Shown: in pieces, positions 9,282 through 19,742 of the stretch
Layout of the letters: each line of letters begins with the position of its first letter
How positions within the stretch are numbered: the stretch's first letter is position 1
Origin: Zopfochytrium polystomum
Lineage: Eukaryota > Chytridiomycota > Chytridiomycetes > Chytridiales > Chytridiaceae
DNA: 42,493 bases
Assembly: GCA_025765615.1 (NCBI GenBank)
Contig: JAIVFJ010000429.1
Span: 1 to 42,493, forward strand
Direction of reading: 5' to 3'
Made by a program: the position numbers and the translations under genes
The notes under the pieces: model-generated
Databases searched by the model: none
Seen by the model: only the letters and a program-made list of their open reading frames with translations
What the model was told of the DNA's origin: nothing

Positions 9282-11413
9282 ATGTCAGCAGCAGATGTTC
9301 GCGACATCTTGCAGCTGCCAGCTCTTGGATCTGGGGAGCCCGGCCTGACTGAGCGACCACCACTGCGTCAGCGATCTCGGCCTGAACGGGAGAAGCGACC
9401 TGGTAAGATCGTATTGTTTGCGATCTATCGATCCTGCAATGGCGATCTTGATTTCGGTAGTCTACCTCACCACTCATTTCCAATGGTAGATGGGGTCAAT
9501 AGGGAGCTCTTCGCGTTGATCGGCGGTGCGCCACCCCTCACTCTTGCGGCTGGTCCAAAATCGAGGATGGAACCTTCGAAGAAACCAGCAGCCAAATGGT
9601 GAACCGTCCTGCGAATTACTGCAACCTGACTGCTGGAATAGGAAGATGATTCATTTCCAGCCGGCGGGCGCCCCGGAGGGGTTTGTCCTATCGCACTGGA
9701 CGAAAGTGGGTGAAAACGGCACGTTGGGTGAGCTTCATCCCGGAAGATTCTATGGCTAGTCCTAAATGAGCATGCTGTTAAAAGTTCCCATGGGAACTGA
9801 CTTTTCAATGTACAATAAGCGCGCTCCAGTTATCGAGTATACAGACGAAGAATACGGCACCCACCTTTCAGGTATGGCTAGAAGGTATGACCAGTCATTG
9901 TGTAACACCAACATCTCCCTTTTGAAGACCCAAACTGGACGAAGGAAGAAACAGACTACCTTCTAAGCTTATGCCGAGCGTTTGAATTGAACTTTTTTGT
10001 CGTGGCTGACCGGTACGACTTCAAGGAAAAGAGTCGATCCGTTGAGGTAAGTCCATCTGCCTCGTTGGGACTGGCCTCGTTGTGAGTAGCTTCCACAAGG
10101 ATATAAAGGAGAGATACTATGATATGTCGAGAAAGCTGCAGGCTGCAAGATCTGCAGCTACTGGAGTTCCTCTCACACAAGATCCATTTATTTTCGACAA
10201 AGGTTCGCTACAACCCAGTGCGCGTTTCATGGGGCATTTTCGACTAAAAAAATGATAGCTCGCGAGATTTTGAGAAAGAAGCACGTTGCCTCCTTGCAGA
10301 GGAAGACCCCAGATAATCTCAAGGTTCGATAACAAGAAACACTTAACACGACTTTCCGCTCTAATTGGCCTTCGTTCTCACTTCTAAGGAGGAGGAACTT
10401 TTGTTTTTCGAGCTGAAACGTCGCGAACAATTGGAAAAGAAATGGATGGCTGAACGGGAGCGCCTACTCCGCCTCTTCTCGAACCATGAGCTCCCTTCGC
10501 CTGCTGTCAGCGTGCAACCGCCGGCAGCGTCGACTGCTACATCGACGGTCACTGCTACCCCAACAGGCGGGGAGAAGGTTCGCCGACAATGCTGAAATGA
10601 TTTCTCATCATCACACCTCCGTTTATAGAAGAAGTTCAAAAAGGCGGAACCACCGGGAGAACCTGCTTCAATTCTCCCAAAACCAACGAACGACAAGAAG
10701 ATCACGATCAAGTTCAAAGAAGATGGTTTGCACTGAATGGCTTTCAAAGCCAGCTCTGATATTACACCTTCTTTCTGGTCTCCACCCTTGTCATTGAACT
10801 TAGCACAAGAGTCACCTTTCAAGAAATCCCAAATCCCGCAAGGCGTCTACCTACGTAGCTTAAAATTTACGCCGATCAAAGCCAGCATTCAGACAAAGTT
10901 TAAAGAGATCGCAGACGAGTTCGGGATTCGTATGTATGTATATCTTAAGGTCCAATTCACTCACACGCCCATACTTTGAAATGGTTTCCCTTTAGCGACA
11001 CTCCCTGTTATGCCCACAGCGACTGTTTGCAATCGCTTTGAAACACTACGAGTGAACATTATCAATCTCCTCGAGCTGAAGAAAGTTGTCGATCGTCAGG
11101 AGCAGGAGCTGAAAGTTCTCAAATCGCGGAAGAAGCTGATGGAAAAGGCTGCTGCGGCAACCACGGCAGTCTCTGCAGCCACTGGTACGCAGAGCGGGGC
11201 TGCCGTAAGCACGAGTGTAGACCCCGCCGGCTCCGTTGGTCTGGCTCTGCCTCCACCGTCAGCCGTTGTCGAGTCACCGTTGGCAGAAAGCGCAAAGAAG
11301 GTTGGCAGTCTCTCTCTCTCGTAAAGAGCCCTCCTGAATTAAATCCGTAGACGAAGAAACGAGGTGCCCAGACGCCAGGGTCGACTGTGGTCAAGAGGAC
11401 CAGGATCACCTGA
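9282..11413 (+). CDS. SWC4: DMAP1/SWC4 homologue, subunit of SWR1/NuA4-type chromatin complexes
   Basis: Twelve exons are resolved: 9282-9402, 9490-9598, 9642-9727, 9785-9871, 9928-10046, 10100-10202, 10259-10323, 10389-10577, 10629-10725, 10804-10929, 10996-11300 and 11351-11413. Phases agree throughout and give 489 residues, close to the family length. The start MSAADVRDILQLP is typical of the family. A SANT-like domain starts near residue 138 (WTKEETDYLLSLCRAFELNF, then ADRYDF). It is followed by the conserved DIKERYYDM, REILRKKH, EEELLFFELKRRE and GVYLRS blocks and the MPTATVCNRFETLRV/LLELKK C-terminal block. The last exon is basic (KKRGAQTPG, ending VKRTRIT) and its acceptor choice is the least certain. 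The family acts in H2A.Z exchange and H4/H2A acetylation complexes in the nucleus. Confidence 0.92.
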
Positions 11414-11697
11414 ACGGTGCCCTTAGCTCCAAAGCGATGTCACGTAAACAGCTTATTGCACAAAGTTGATTTATTTTATTGGTTCTCCCTTGTGCCTGAC
11501 TGGCTTCATCGAAGTAGTATATGCCGGATGTTCCGGTGCTAAATAGCGCAGCGGGTTGAGGATTTAGGCTAAGGGTTGATGGGTGATGTTAATACAAAAA
11601 TATGTCCTTAGAAAATGGCGCAGCACTCTGAGATGTTTCTGTCTGTCTGTCTATTTGTTTGTCCAAAACGTAAATGGTCGTCTGCCTTAATCACGGC

Positions 11698-11699
<2 letters not shown>
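11414..11699. other. 3' flank of the DMAP1/SWC4 gene
   Basis: Non-coding by inspection. It is AT-richer than the gene and probably holds the 3' UTR. No gene or clear terminator was found. Confidence 0.4.
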
Positions 11700-11780
<81 letters not shown>

Positions 11781-11816
11781 TCTCTCTCTCCCTCTCTCCC
11801 TCTCTCTCTCTCCTCT
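11700..11816. repeat. (TC)n / (TG)TC microsatellite
   Basis: A TCTG-rich start (from about 11640) passes into a long TC run with scattered TTTC and CCTC variants. Arg/Glu or Ser/Leu frames over it are artefacts. Confidence 0.95.
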
Positions 11817-11921
11817 GACTCCGTCTCTCGACTCCTCCCAACTTTCCTTTCCGGTGGTTCCTTTTTTTGGGTGTGTCTGTCTATCTGCCTACTCTCTCCC
11901 TGATCTATCGAGGCGTTGGCC

Positions 11922-11942
11922 CGTCAGGGCGAAGCCCTGACG
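11922..11942. repeat. Perfect 9-bp hairpin with GAA loop
   Basis: CGTCAGGGC, GAA, then GCCCTGACG: a perfect inverted repeat with a three-base loop. It lies at the start of a spacer with other short palindromes (GTGGCCTGCCAC three times at about 11,960-12,042). Confidence 0.7.
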
Positions 11943-12051
11943 CAAGCAACCGCATCGCTATGTGGCCTGCCACACTTCGTTCATCGTGTCTTGCCACCAC
12001 CTATATCGTGGCCTGCCACACTACGTACATTGTGGCCTGCCACTCTCCGTT

Positions 12052-12085
12052 TAATCCAGCGGTAGGTTGCCTGTGCGCTGGATTA
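12052..12085. repeat. 10-bp inverted repeat with 14-nt loop
   Basis: TAATCCAGCG at 12052-12061 is exactly complementary to CGCTGGATTA at 12076-12085. The function is unknown; it could be part of a small structured mobile unit together with the hairpin at 11,922. Confidence 0.7.
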
Positions 12086-12552
12086 CCCATATCCGAGCGA
12101 GGCGAGGTTGCAGGCTTCGCCTTTCAATATCTTAAAATTATAAATCCCGGGCTTCTTAAAGCACAATGTTCCTCATCACGAAAAGGACCGTGCGGTAGAG
12201 CCTTATGGTCTAACCCCAAACCGGAAACCCCCTGCGAAGAAGTCACAGTGGCAATAATCGCTGCGCAGCCACAAGACACAGCCATGTGTGGTTCTTGATT
12301 TAAGGCCGTCTTACGGAACACGCGACACAAGTTTGCGTGGATTCCACCGCACTTGGAAAGGCAGAATGTGTTCGTCTATTCTCAGTGGAATTCAGTTCTT
12401 TCAAGATATCCAGCGCAAAAAAGAAAGAGCACTTCATTAAAGCCTGAGCAAGGAGTGGCAAACGAGAGTAGCACAGAGAAAAGTCCGAAAATTCTCCGAA
12501 GTAAAATAAGGAGAAAAAACCATTAGTCAATCGATTGTGTGAGCAAGGTGCA
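12086..12552. other. Spacer downstream of the endoglycoceramidase gene
   Basis: No gene is recognised. The right part, up to 12,552, must hold the 3' UTR of the minus-strand gene that stops at 12,553. Confidence 0.4.
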
Positions 12553-14824
12553 TCAATGCTGCCCAGCGAGAATTTTCACGTGTACGATCGACTTTGACGG
12601 AACTGCGGGCGCGCCGTCCGCCGGTCCCAAGATTAAAAAGCTGGAGCTCGCGCCCGACCCCGACAGCATCCTGAAGCTTCCTGCATCGGCCAGAGCGCCC
12701 GTCCCGTCGACGCCCGTCCCCACGGTCACGGTGTACCCCGCCGGGTAGTGCACGCCAATGTTCAGCCGGATCTCCAGCACGTTGCGCGATCCGTCGTGGG
12801 AAAACACGAGGTCGAACGCGCCGGTGGTGTCGTTGAACGACATTGTGGTCGGGACGCCCGGGACTGCCGTGGCGTACGTGCGGGAGTAGACGGCGGCCAT
12901 GTCGGGGCGGATAGCGCCCGTGGCTGGGTCGCGGAGGCCGTTGTTGGTGCCGGTGATCGGGATGTAGTCGGTGTACTCCCAGCCGGTGTAGCTAAAGAGG
13001 TACTTGTCAGAGAGGGCAGACTTCTGGCGGATCGCGTCAACGTTGTTGCCATTTTGCCAACCCATCTCAAACTATGCAGTTTTCAAAAGGTGAGAGGAGG
13101 GATGGACGGGTTAGGGTTGAATTGGTTGAGCGGTAGGTGCTTACCTCAGTTAGCATGCCTCCACACCCAAGTCGAAGCATGTCCAGAAGGCGAGCATCGT
13201 AATTTACATCAAGTCCGAAAATAAGGGGAGGTTGATAGTGGTGAAACTATGGTGGGAGACGATGAGAGGATATTCCAAAAAAAGATCCCCGCTGGGACGC
13301 TGGGAGGAAAGGAAGTAAAGGAACTCCTCACCGAAAGAACCGACTTTTTCGCGTAGTCGCTGCCACCGGGAACAGCAGAAAATCCAACAAGAATGTTGTC
13401 CCACGTGACAGATTCAAAAAAAATGAGTGCGTTGGGATCGACTGATCTGCACAGGGTTACTGAGCTCTGAAAACAAATCCAAAATCGATTTGTTTAACAA
13501 ACCGGATGCCAGCGGCTGCCGCGTCGTAAAACTCCTGCAGGTTTGCTTTGTCTGCGACGCCAGGAACGAGGAGTCCAGGATTCGAGTAAACATCTGATGG
13601 GAAACAGCGTTCAGTATTGAGGGGCAGCAGAAGATTTGCAAATAAAGAACGAAATTGATGCGCACTTCCTGCCCACGGCTCATTCATTAGGTCATAACCA
13701 AGCTTGTGAAATGTTTAGCAGAGACCGTTGCAGCGTAGTCGCCAAAACTGTGGAACAATCCACTTACGATGTTTTTAAAAGGGAGAAAGGCTTTGGCTAC
13801 TTCCTTCCAGTAATTCACAAACGAATCTCTGAGGCCGTTGTAGTTCTTATACAGTCTGTCGTCTACACCAATTTTGCAATGAGAGCCATCGTCTTTGCCC
13901 CCGAAACTGAATATCTTACATGCAGTTCCAGCGGCGTAACTGAACAGAAAGGTGCTGTACGCTTTCTTGCCGCAAACGGAGGTTGGGATACCGTCCGCCG
14001 TCAGTTTGTCGGGAAGCAAGACGGGGAAAGGAAATCCAAAGATAAAGTTCTGGTGGGCGGGTTGTGTGAGGCCAAGGAAAAATTACGTAGTGTTGCGGAC
14101 TATTTACTCCTTCCAAAGCCGGCTGAGCTGCCCACAGCGGAACGCCCTCGCCGCAAAACTTTTCGGACAGGCCGTCTCTGTTTTGGCGAATAAGAAGTCG
14201 TAGTAAGTGCCATCAGAATCGCTGTTCCCTCCAAAAAAAGTTATGACGAAAATTGAAACTGAACTGGTGAAAGTCGAGGAGCACGTAGATCCCGGCGTCC
14301 TGGCAGCGCTGCACGATCGTCTTCATGACGTCGAGGTAGGTATTGTTGAACTGACCGCGGGCAGGTTCCACGCCCGGCCACATGACGCCGAGTCGAATAG
14401 CTGTGACGCCGTGAGCGGCGAGGATGTCGATGTCGTCCTGGTTGAAGGACCATTGTGGGTTCGCGCCGGGATTGATGTCTGGGTGCCACGGGAAGCCCTT
14501 GTAGACGACGTTTGTTCCTCTGTCAAATAAGAGCGAGATGAGCAAGTGGAGGGGGTAGTGAAGGCAGTGCAAGGGGCGAGAGAGAGGGCAATGGGGGAGG
14601 AGTGCCACACTCCAGTGAGTGAACCTGAAAATGCGTGAGCGGCCCAACTCGTCGACGAACAGCTGCCTGTTTGTGGACACGATGCGGGCAGGCGCCGACT
14701 GCGGCGGAATCGACACGGCGGCGTCGACCGCGGCGGGGAGCGGGGCGATCCCGGCTGCGATGGCGGCAATGGCAGCCAAGAGAGCGAGGGTCTTGGCGGT
14801 GGAAGGACGGGCGGCGGCGGTCAT
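12553..14824 (-). CDS. Secreted GH5 endoglycoceramidase-like glycosidase
   Basis: Ten exons on minus: 14824-14625, 14519-14265, 14177-14108, 14049-13920, 13862-13768, 13702-13666, 13593-13503, 13446-13332, 13246-13145 and 13071-12553. All nine introns (56-105 nt) keep phase and give 537 residues. Residues 1 to about 36 form a signal peptide (hydrophobic Ala/Leu core ending AAVDA). Family motifs follow in order: GRSRIFRGTNVVYKGFPWHP, DFHQDGLSEKFCGEG, LMNEPWAGN (acid/base Glu about residue 258), VPGGSDYAKKS and GGMLTEFEMG (nucleophile Glu about residue 365). A beta-sandwich-like C-terminal domain completes it. Both catalytic Glu are present. Family members release the oligosaccharide from glycosphingolipids, or act on related glycolipids or sterol glucosides. 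Secretion suggests action on host, prey or own cell-surface lipids; the substrate is inferred. Confidence 0.92.
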
Positions 14825-15640
14825 GGGAGGCAGTGTCTCTGAGCTGCCCTTTTTTGGTAAATTCGTATCCGCTTCTTTGTCGATTAATATATTCTAGTGT
14901 ACTGAAGATTTTTTGCCTGTTTTGGAAACACTGCACGCGCAAGCAGAATGGCGCTGAATGGGCCGGACGCGTCATTCTTGGATTCTTGAGGGAGGAGCAT
15001 TGATTTATTTCAAAGTGTGTGCATTCGTCAGCACCGACCTCATAAGTAATGCGTCGTCGTGCAGCACGCTGACAGGGGAGACGGACGTCCTGTTGCTGTT
15101 GCTATACGCAGCCGCCACCCTGGGTGTATTTTCCTTCATTGATTTTTATTCATTTCCTGATGCTGGTGGCTCTCAACCGATTGCACTTTCCACCCTGGTT
15201 GATCTGGTGTTGGTTGCTGGCAGTGATCTCACCAATGCTGATGGAGCCGCAGATCCAGCTTGAGCTGATAATTTCAGGTACGTTCATCGATCGTGCCCAC
15301 CAACCTGGCAAACCCCGGACATGAGCTTTCCACCAACTCAAACTGACTTGGAATGCGAGTTGTAGCTTTTGCTGAGAGTTTTCTCTGCCTAGATGTGTTT
15401 GGCATTCCACGAACCTTCACTGTTTCTGGTGTTAGGCGGAACTGACTGGTTAGCAGCAAGAGGCACAAGACAGACCCGAACCTATTGTGACTGTCAGTTA
15501 TCGTTCTCACAATGCCCATGGGAGAGCGAGCCACTGCCAATGCAGACCTGGGCGCTGGCTTGCGCTGATGACAAATACTCCGAGTATTAAGTGGAACAGA
15601 AACCTGGTGTCAACAGTTTTCCTCCTCCTCTGCCCAAGCA
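14825..15640. other. Upstream of the endoglycoceramidase and transition to repeats
   Basis: The first bases hold the endoglycoceramidase promoter. Beyond about 15,000 only short unrecognised frames occur on both strands and base composition shifts toward the repeat-rich part of the window. No mobile-element motif could be proven here. Confidence 0.3.
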
Positions 15641-16772
15641 GATAATATAGGAGAGGTTTTTACCCTGTGCCAGTCACGCTTGCCTAGCAACTATTACAGC
15701 GTGTATATTATCATCATGTATCAATAATTCATAACAGAGTTTTTTTCTCTTTCTCTCCAAGGTGGGGAGAAGAACCACCCACAAATACACATCTCCACTT
15801 CATTCACTCCTTCCACTCACTAACTCAGAGTACTGTTTACAAATCAGCGTGCCAGCTATCTGGCTGCATCAACCACAGATTCTCGCTCTGGAAAAACACT
15901 CTCCACCACCTCCAACAAACAGAATCAGCATAGCTCAACTTTAGAAACGATTTCGTTTGGGAGCCCCAAAATTTTCGACGCCCTCTCCCAGCCAACCCTG
16001 TCATCTAATCCGGGCTCGCTATAAGGCATTCAAAAGCCCTGAATCTCCTCTTTCCAACAAGCTATCAAGGAGCTCTCTACGTTGTCTCTACGGAATTTGA
16101 TTGATCGCTGAAGTCAAAAACGCTTCCTCAACTTTGAGTGACATCGTTGCAACAGGGAGAAGCGATCAGAGGACGCCCTTGCACAGCTGTATTTGCCTGC
16201 TTCTGCTCTTTCGATTGATATCTAAAGCGCTGCGCTGCAACACCTACAGCAGGAGCTACAAGAGATTTTGATAAGTGGGTCCAAAAAGTCGAACTACCAC
16301 TACCTCCAACCACAATTTTGTCCTTTCTTGTGTGACAAGTCACCCAGGAGCAGACCAACTTGCTTTAAGTTCTCTTTATTCCGCTCTCCTACACTCTCCA
16401 AAGGAAAACACGACCAAAACTTTGATCCTCAGCCTGAAATTCAGCGCACAGTCGCTAATCAACAGTGCCAACCTGCTATTCCGATTTCAGAATTTTCCAT
16501 CCATCAATCAGCTTGCAACAAGCATTTGTGTGCAACACATCTTCTATTCTGGACCATTTCTCCATCAAGTAGAGCATCAAACAATTCCTAGAGTCACTAT
16601 TTGTCACTGCCGGACTGTTGAGCAACCCCTCCAAATTTTTACCAGCTACTGGTTTTCTCCTGCAACAGAATCAATACTATGCGCAACGCAATGTCATCCA
16701 ACCTAAACTCGTTTGTTGGCATGTTCACTGGCAAGACGCTGATGGAATTCATGACTTTATTAGCAACCTTGA
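15641..16772. other. Degenerate retroelement-like leader or internal sequence
   Basis: Pyrimidine-rich, CTC/CAAC-rich sequence of the same texture as the Copia leader at about 36,560-37,120, but without a continuous protein. Short plus frames (for example 16,275-16,706) have no clear motif. It ends abruptly at the heat-shock-element LTR copy 2. Confidence 0.3.
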
Positions 16773-17080
16773 TGTCAGGAACAGGGCAGGACAGGACAAG
16801 GCAGACAAGGAACTGAGAGGAGTGATGATTGTATTGGAAACAATAATTCACTTGAGTGATGGGACAGGTCCCCCATCCCCCTTTTATACCTCTTGAGAGT
16901 GTTCCTTGTCAAGACTCAAAGAAAGTTCCAGAAAGAGCAATTAGTAATACAATGATACCAATGATACCAATGACAACAAGACAAGTCAGGAAAGCAAAGA
17001 AGGTTCCAGAAGGTTCCAGAAGGTTCCATGAAGGAATGTTCTAGAAGGTTCCAGAGGTTTCCAGAGGGTGATTCATAACA
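16773..17080 (-). mobile_element. Solo LTR carrying heat-shock elements, copy 2 (reverse)
   Basis: On minus it runs from TGTTATGAATCACC at 17080 to CCTGTTCCTGACA at 16773, 44 bp shorter than copy 1 because one block of GAA/TTC repeats is missing. The TATA box is at 16,881-16,888. Six perfect alternating GAA/TTC units lie at 16,999-17,026. The flanking pentamers are CTTGA and CTTCA, an imperfect duplication that suggests age. No internal region is attached. Confidence 0.85.
16999..17065 (-). promoter_or_regulatory. Heat-shock-element array in LTR copy 2
   Basis: GAA-gg-TTC-ca-GAA-gg-TTC-ca-GAA-gg-TTC at 16,999-17,026 has perfect 5-bp spacing, followed by further near-matches up to about 17,065. 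It keeps the same position relative to the TATA box as in copy 1. Confidence 0.7.
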
Positions 17081-17469
17081 CTTCAGATCAAGGTTATTGG
17101 TGAAAAGTGAATCCAGGACCTAACGCAGACAGACCTATTCCGTCTTGAGAGACCTTTCTGCAACGAGGAGCCTTCCATACATACGTCACACACCTACCCA
17201 AGGATCAGTGGGACAGATGGCGTTTCAGGTTGCACTGTCAAAATGGTGGGCACAGCACACCAGAGCCAAAGGCTGGTGAAACACTCTGAAGAGTTAGGTG
17301 AAGACGGCGGTGATTCTAGCTTTGCTTTCCTAGGCTTCACTGGCGAGGACAATGCGATTAGAATCACACTCAATGGGTTCAGAGAAATGTTGAACTGGGG
17401 CAGCTCACAGCAGCTCCAGGTCAGCTGACTGTTGTCTGAACCAATGTTGAACCAAGGACTGGTTCATTT

Positions 17470-17700
17470 GAAATGCCCCTGATGATTTAAAATCATCTTT
17501 CCTCTGTGGGAAAACTGGTCACTGGACACAGACCTCTGGACAGACCTTGGTTGATTTTGAAATGCTCCTGAAGATTTCAAATCATTTTCCCCTCTCTGTG
17601 GGGAGACCAGTGCTTGCACACTGGGCTCCACACAGAGCTTGGTTGATTTGAAATGCTCTGAAAATCTCAAATCACCCTCCCTCTGTGGGAAGGGGTTTAC
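17470..17700. repeat. 89-91-bp tandem repeat, about 2.5 units
   Basis: Units begin with GAAATGC at 17,470, 17,559 and 17,650. Each contains TCAAATCA-like and CTCTGTGGG blocks. A TATA-like GAGTATAAATTGGG follows at about 17,789, so this may be the enhancer-and-promoter part of another LTR, though no ends could be fixed. Confidence 0.7.
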
Positions 17701-17929
17701 AACACCTCCCCAGAGCAAAGTCCTGTCTGAAGCTGTTTGCAACTTGTTCAGATAGGCAAAACAGGAAAACTGGTCAACCTCCCTGCAGGAGTATAAATTG
17801 GGCAGAGTTTTCTTATTGAAAAAAAAAACTCTCACTCCAATTTGCCAGTCCCTGTCTAAAAACAAGCCCTCTTTACCCATTTGCCGCCTCGGTTCCTCGG
17901 CCCTTCAACCTTCTTGCGACTCTGCCTCC

Positions 17930-18103
17930 ACTCACGACGTCACCTTCTACACTGGTACTTAGAGGAGATCAAGAGCTTTCCAATGGTAGTAACGAAATTG
18001 CTGTACAATGTCTGTAGCGCCTGTGATCGGTCCACGAAGGTGGCAGATCTGAAAAGCGTTAACCCCTTCTACTGATGGGATCTTGTTGGAACCAAGGGGG
18101 AAG
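17930..18103 (-). mobile_element. Copia-type leader downstream of the LTR (minus)
   Basis: On minus, directly after the LTR end CCCAATCA comes CTTCCCCCTTGGTTCCAACA and a leader that matches the plus-strand sequence at 36,555-36,700. TTGGTTCCAAC could be a primer-binding region (TGG start), but no tRNA was matched. Confidence 0.55.
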
Positions 18104-18358
18104 TGATTGGGATGGGTAACAGTTTTGCATGAAAGAATTTGCTATGTTGGCTGATTGATGGATTGGGCTGCTGTGGTATACACTACTGAAGATGGTGGTG
18201 GTGGGAGGTTGATCTTGGCTTCTGTCAGTCTTGTGTTTGTCTTTATACAAAACTGTTACAAGGACCATCACTTGCAAAATGCTGCAAGTCATCCTTGCAT
18301 AGCAGTATCAGGTCAAAGCTCCTGCACACTGCTTACACCAAAAGACCGAAAAGTAACA
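18104..18358 (-). mobile_element. Copia-family LTR (minus)
   Basis: On minus it begins TGTTACTTTTCGG and ends CCCAATCA. It shares the family body (GTGTAAGCAGTGTGCAGGAG, then the CTTGCAAGTGATGGTCC region), the TATA box in TTGTATAAAGAC and the CCACCACCA tract. The left end continues into a matching leader. It abuts Copia coding sequence on its other side without a clear duplication, so the arrangement is rearranged or nested. Confidence 0.75.
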
Positions 18359-18781
18359 GGTGGATATGGCCAAAACGTCAGTGCCATAGGTTGTGTGCAG
18401 TTGCTGGTGATGCGTAGGCAATGGGCTCAACTGAAATTTTCCTCTGCGCAGCTGGGTGCTGGACTGGGATGAGATAGTAAAGGCCGTCACATCGTTCGCC
18501 AATCTTGATCCCATGTTGAGATGCGAGTGTAGCAAGATCAAGAAGAAAGACAGAATCTGGAGTGAATAGCCTCCCAGCAGTTGGATCTTGGAGGACATGC
18601 AACACAGAGAGGAGTGGTCATAATCTGCTTGTGAGGTAGGTTTGCCCAGAACGCATATGCTTGGCTGAGTTGTCAGGTGATGGTGAACGTGAATGTTGGT
18701 GATGAGGAGGTGGTCCTGGTGGAGGTGGTTCTGGAGGTGGGGAACCTGTGCCACACACATCCCTAGTGGGTTTGTCTGCCA
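18359..18781 (-). pseudogene. Copia pol fragment: gag-pre-integrase region
   Basis: A minus frame contains DGLYYLIPVQH and then NLWH followed by a stop and RFGHIHL: the LY.L...LWH.RLGH signature of the pre-integrase domain, broken by a stop. Upstream are Pro/His-rich residues and an LDLATLASQHG stretch. Truncated on both sides, non-functional. Confidence 0.65.
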
Positions 18782-19374
18782 TTGTTTTATCTTGTAGGGA
18801 CTTTGGAGTAATTAGTTTATAACAGCCTCAGATATCCAACGCACAAAAGTAAGCAAGGATGAAATGCACAGGTGATCCTTCCACACGATGCTAGTCTGGG
18901 CTCCCCCCAGTACCCTATGAGGTGAGGCAACCACTCCCCCATACACAGCTTGCCCTCAACACTACCCCCTGCGTCTCGCCTGGGCACATCAGGAGAATAA
19001 CTGTCTCCTGGTTGGCGCTCCTCACAGAATGGGCTCCCTGCTCAGGACTCCACCTCCTCTGACACAGGTCTGGGCCACATTAGCCTACGAGCTGGGGCTT
19101 TGGTTGTCGTGGGCCTTCAGTTGCTTCACATTGCCGGTCTACCCCCCGATCCAGTCTCCCTCAGTCATATAGGCGTGCTTTCAATAAGGCCCACTGGAGA
19201 TGACGTTAATTGCAGTAGCACGGAATCCAACCCATCATGCCGTCACCTCCAACACCAGAGCTGTACATCGTTATCTGATTCACTTTCGCTGTGCTTACCT
19301 GAGGGGTGACATTTTTTACCAATTCCACCAGGGCCACTGGTGTTAGTTCTGGCTCAGGTAGCTGTTCAATGTGT
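18782..19374 (-). repeat. Dispersed segment S, copy 1
   Basis: It begins ATTGTTTTATCTTGTAGG and matches 32,187-32,745 closely and 38,880-39,265 in reverse. On minus, its right part reads HIEQLPEPE and then a further ~50 residues ending MMGWIPCYCN before a stop, so it can extend Copia pol in frame. Whether S belongs to Copia or is a separate insertion is unresolved. Confidence 0.7.
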
Positions 19375-19726
19375 TGAGATTCGACCCACAGGGTACACTA
19401 CGCCCATAACTGCTGATCCCTTTGAGTACTCCATCCAATCACATTGGATGGGGTGTTTGAAGGGCTCAGTAGATTCAATACTTGAATGGGGCACTTGGAA
19501 GGGCTAATCTGTTCTCAATAAAAAGAGATAGGCAAAGGCAGCTGTTGTTCTGGCTTTGTTCATCCTACCGGTAGGAACAAGGCAATTGGAACATGCACAA
19601 AAACGCTCAAACTACACACTCTGGACATGTAACACAGCACAGCAAGCATGCAGAAGCAGTGTACCACTGCCCCATACTCTGAAATTCCGCTCCCTGATCT
19701 GGAAATCCACTCTCTGCTTCAGAATT
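19375..19726 (-). mobile_element. Element R fragment (terminal part, minus)
   Basis: It begins TGAGATTCGACCCAC, the reverse complement of the right end of element R at 36,529, and continues through the TTGGATGGGG and TACCGGTAGGAAC blocks shared with 36,130-36,529. It is truncated at the telomere-like tract before LINE copy 2. It splits segment S from its normal neighbour (compare 32,740-32,750). Confidence 0.75.
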
Positions 19727-19727
19727 C

Positions 19728-19741
19728 AGGGTTAGGGTTAG
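19728..19741 (+). repeat. AGGGTTAGGGTTAG telomere-like tract at the 5' junction of LINE copy 2
   Basis: More than two units of TTAGGG immediately before the truncated LINE start (homology begins at GCTCAAGGATGCGACTGG, 19,743). Confidence 0.85.
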
Positions 19742-19742
19742 A

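Noticed and set aside
13110..13121. GGGTTAGGGTTG telomere-like string in the last intron of the endoglycoceramidase gene
   Set aside because: It lies inside a well-defined intron with no LINE sequence next to it, so I treat it as chance and do not count it with the LINE junction tracts.
13636..14193. Plus-strand 185-residue frame over the glycosidase gene
   Set aside because: It is the antisense of exons that carry conserved GH5 motifs on minus, with consistent splice phases.
16773..17080. Treating the two heat-shock-element LTRs as the two ends of one element
   Set aside because: They are 13 kb apart in opposite orientation with different flanks, and the first has its own perfect 5-bp duplication.
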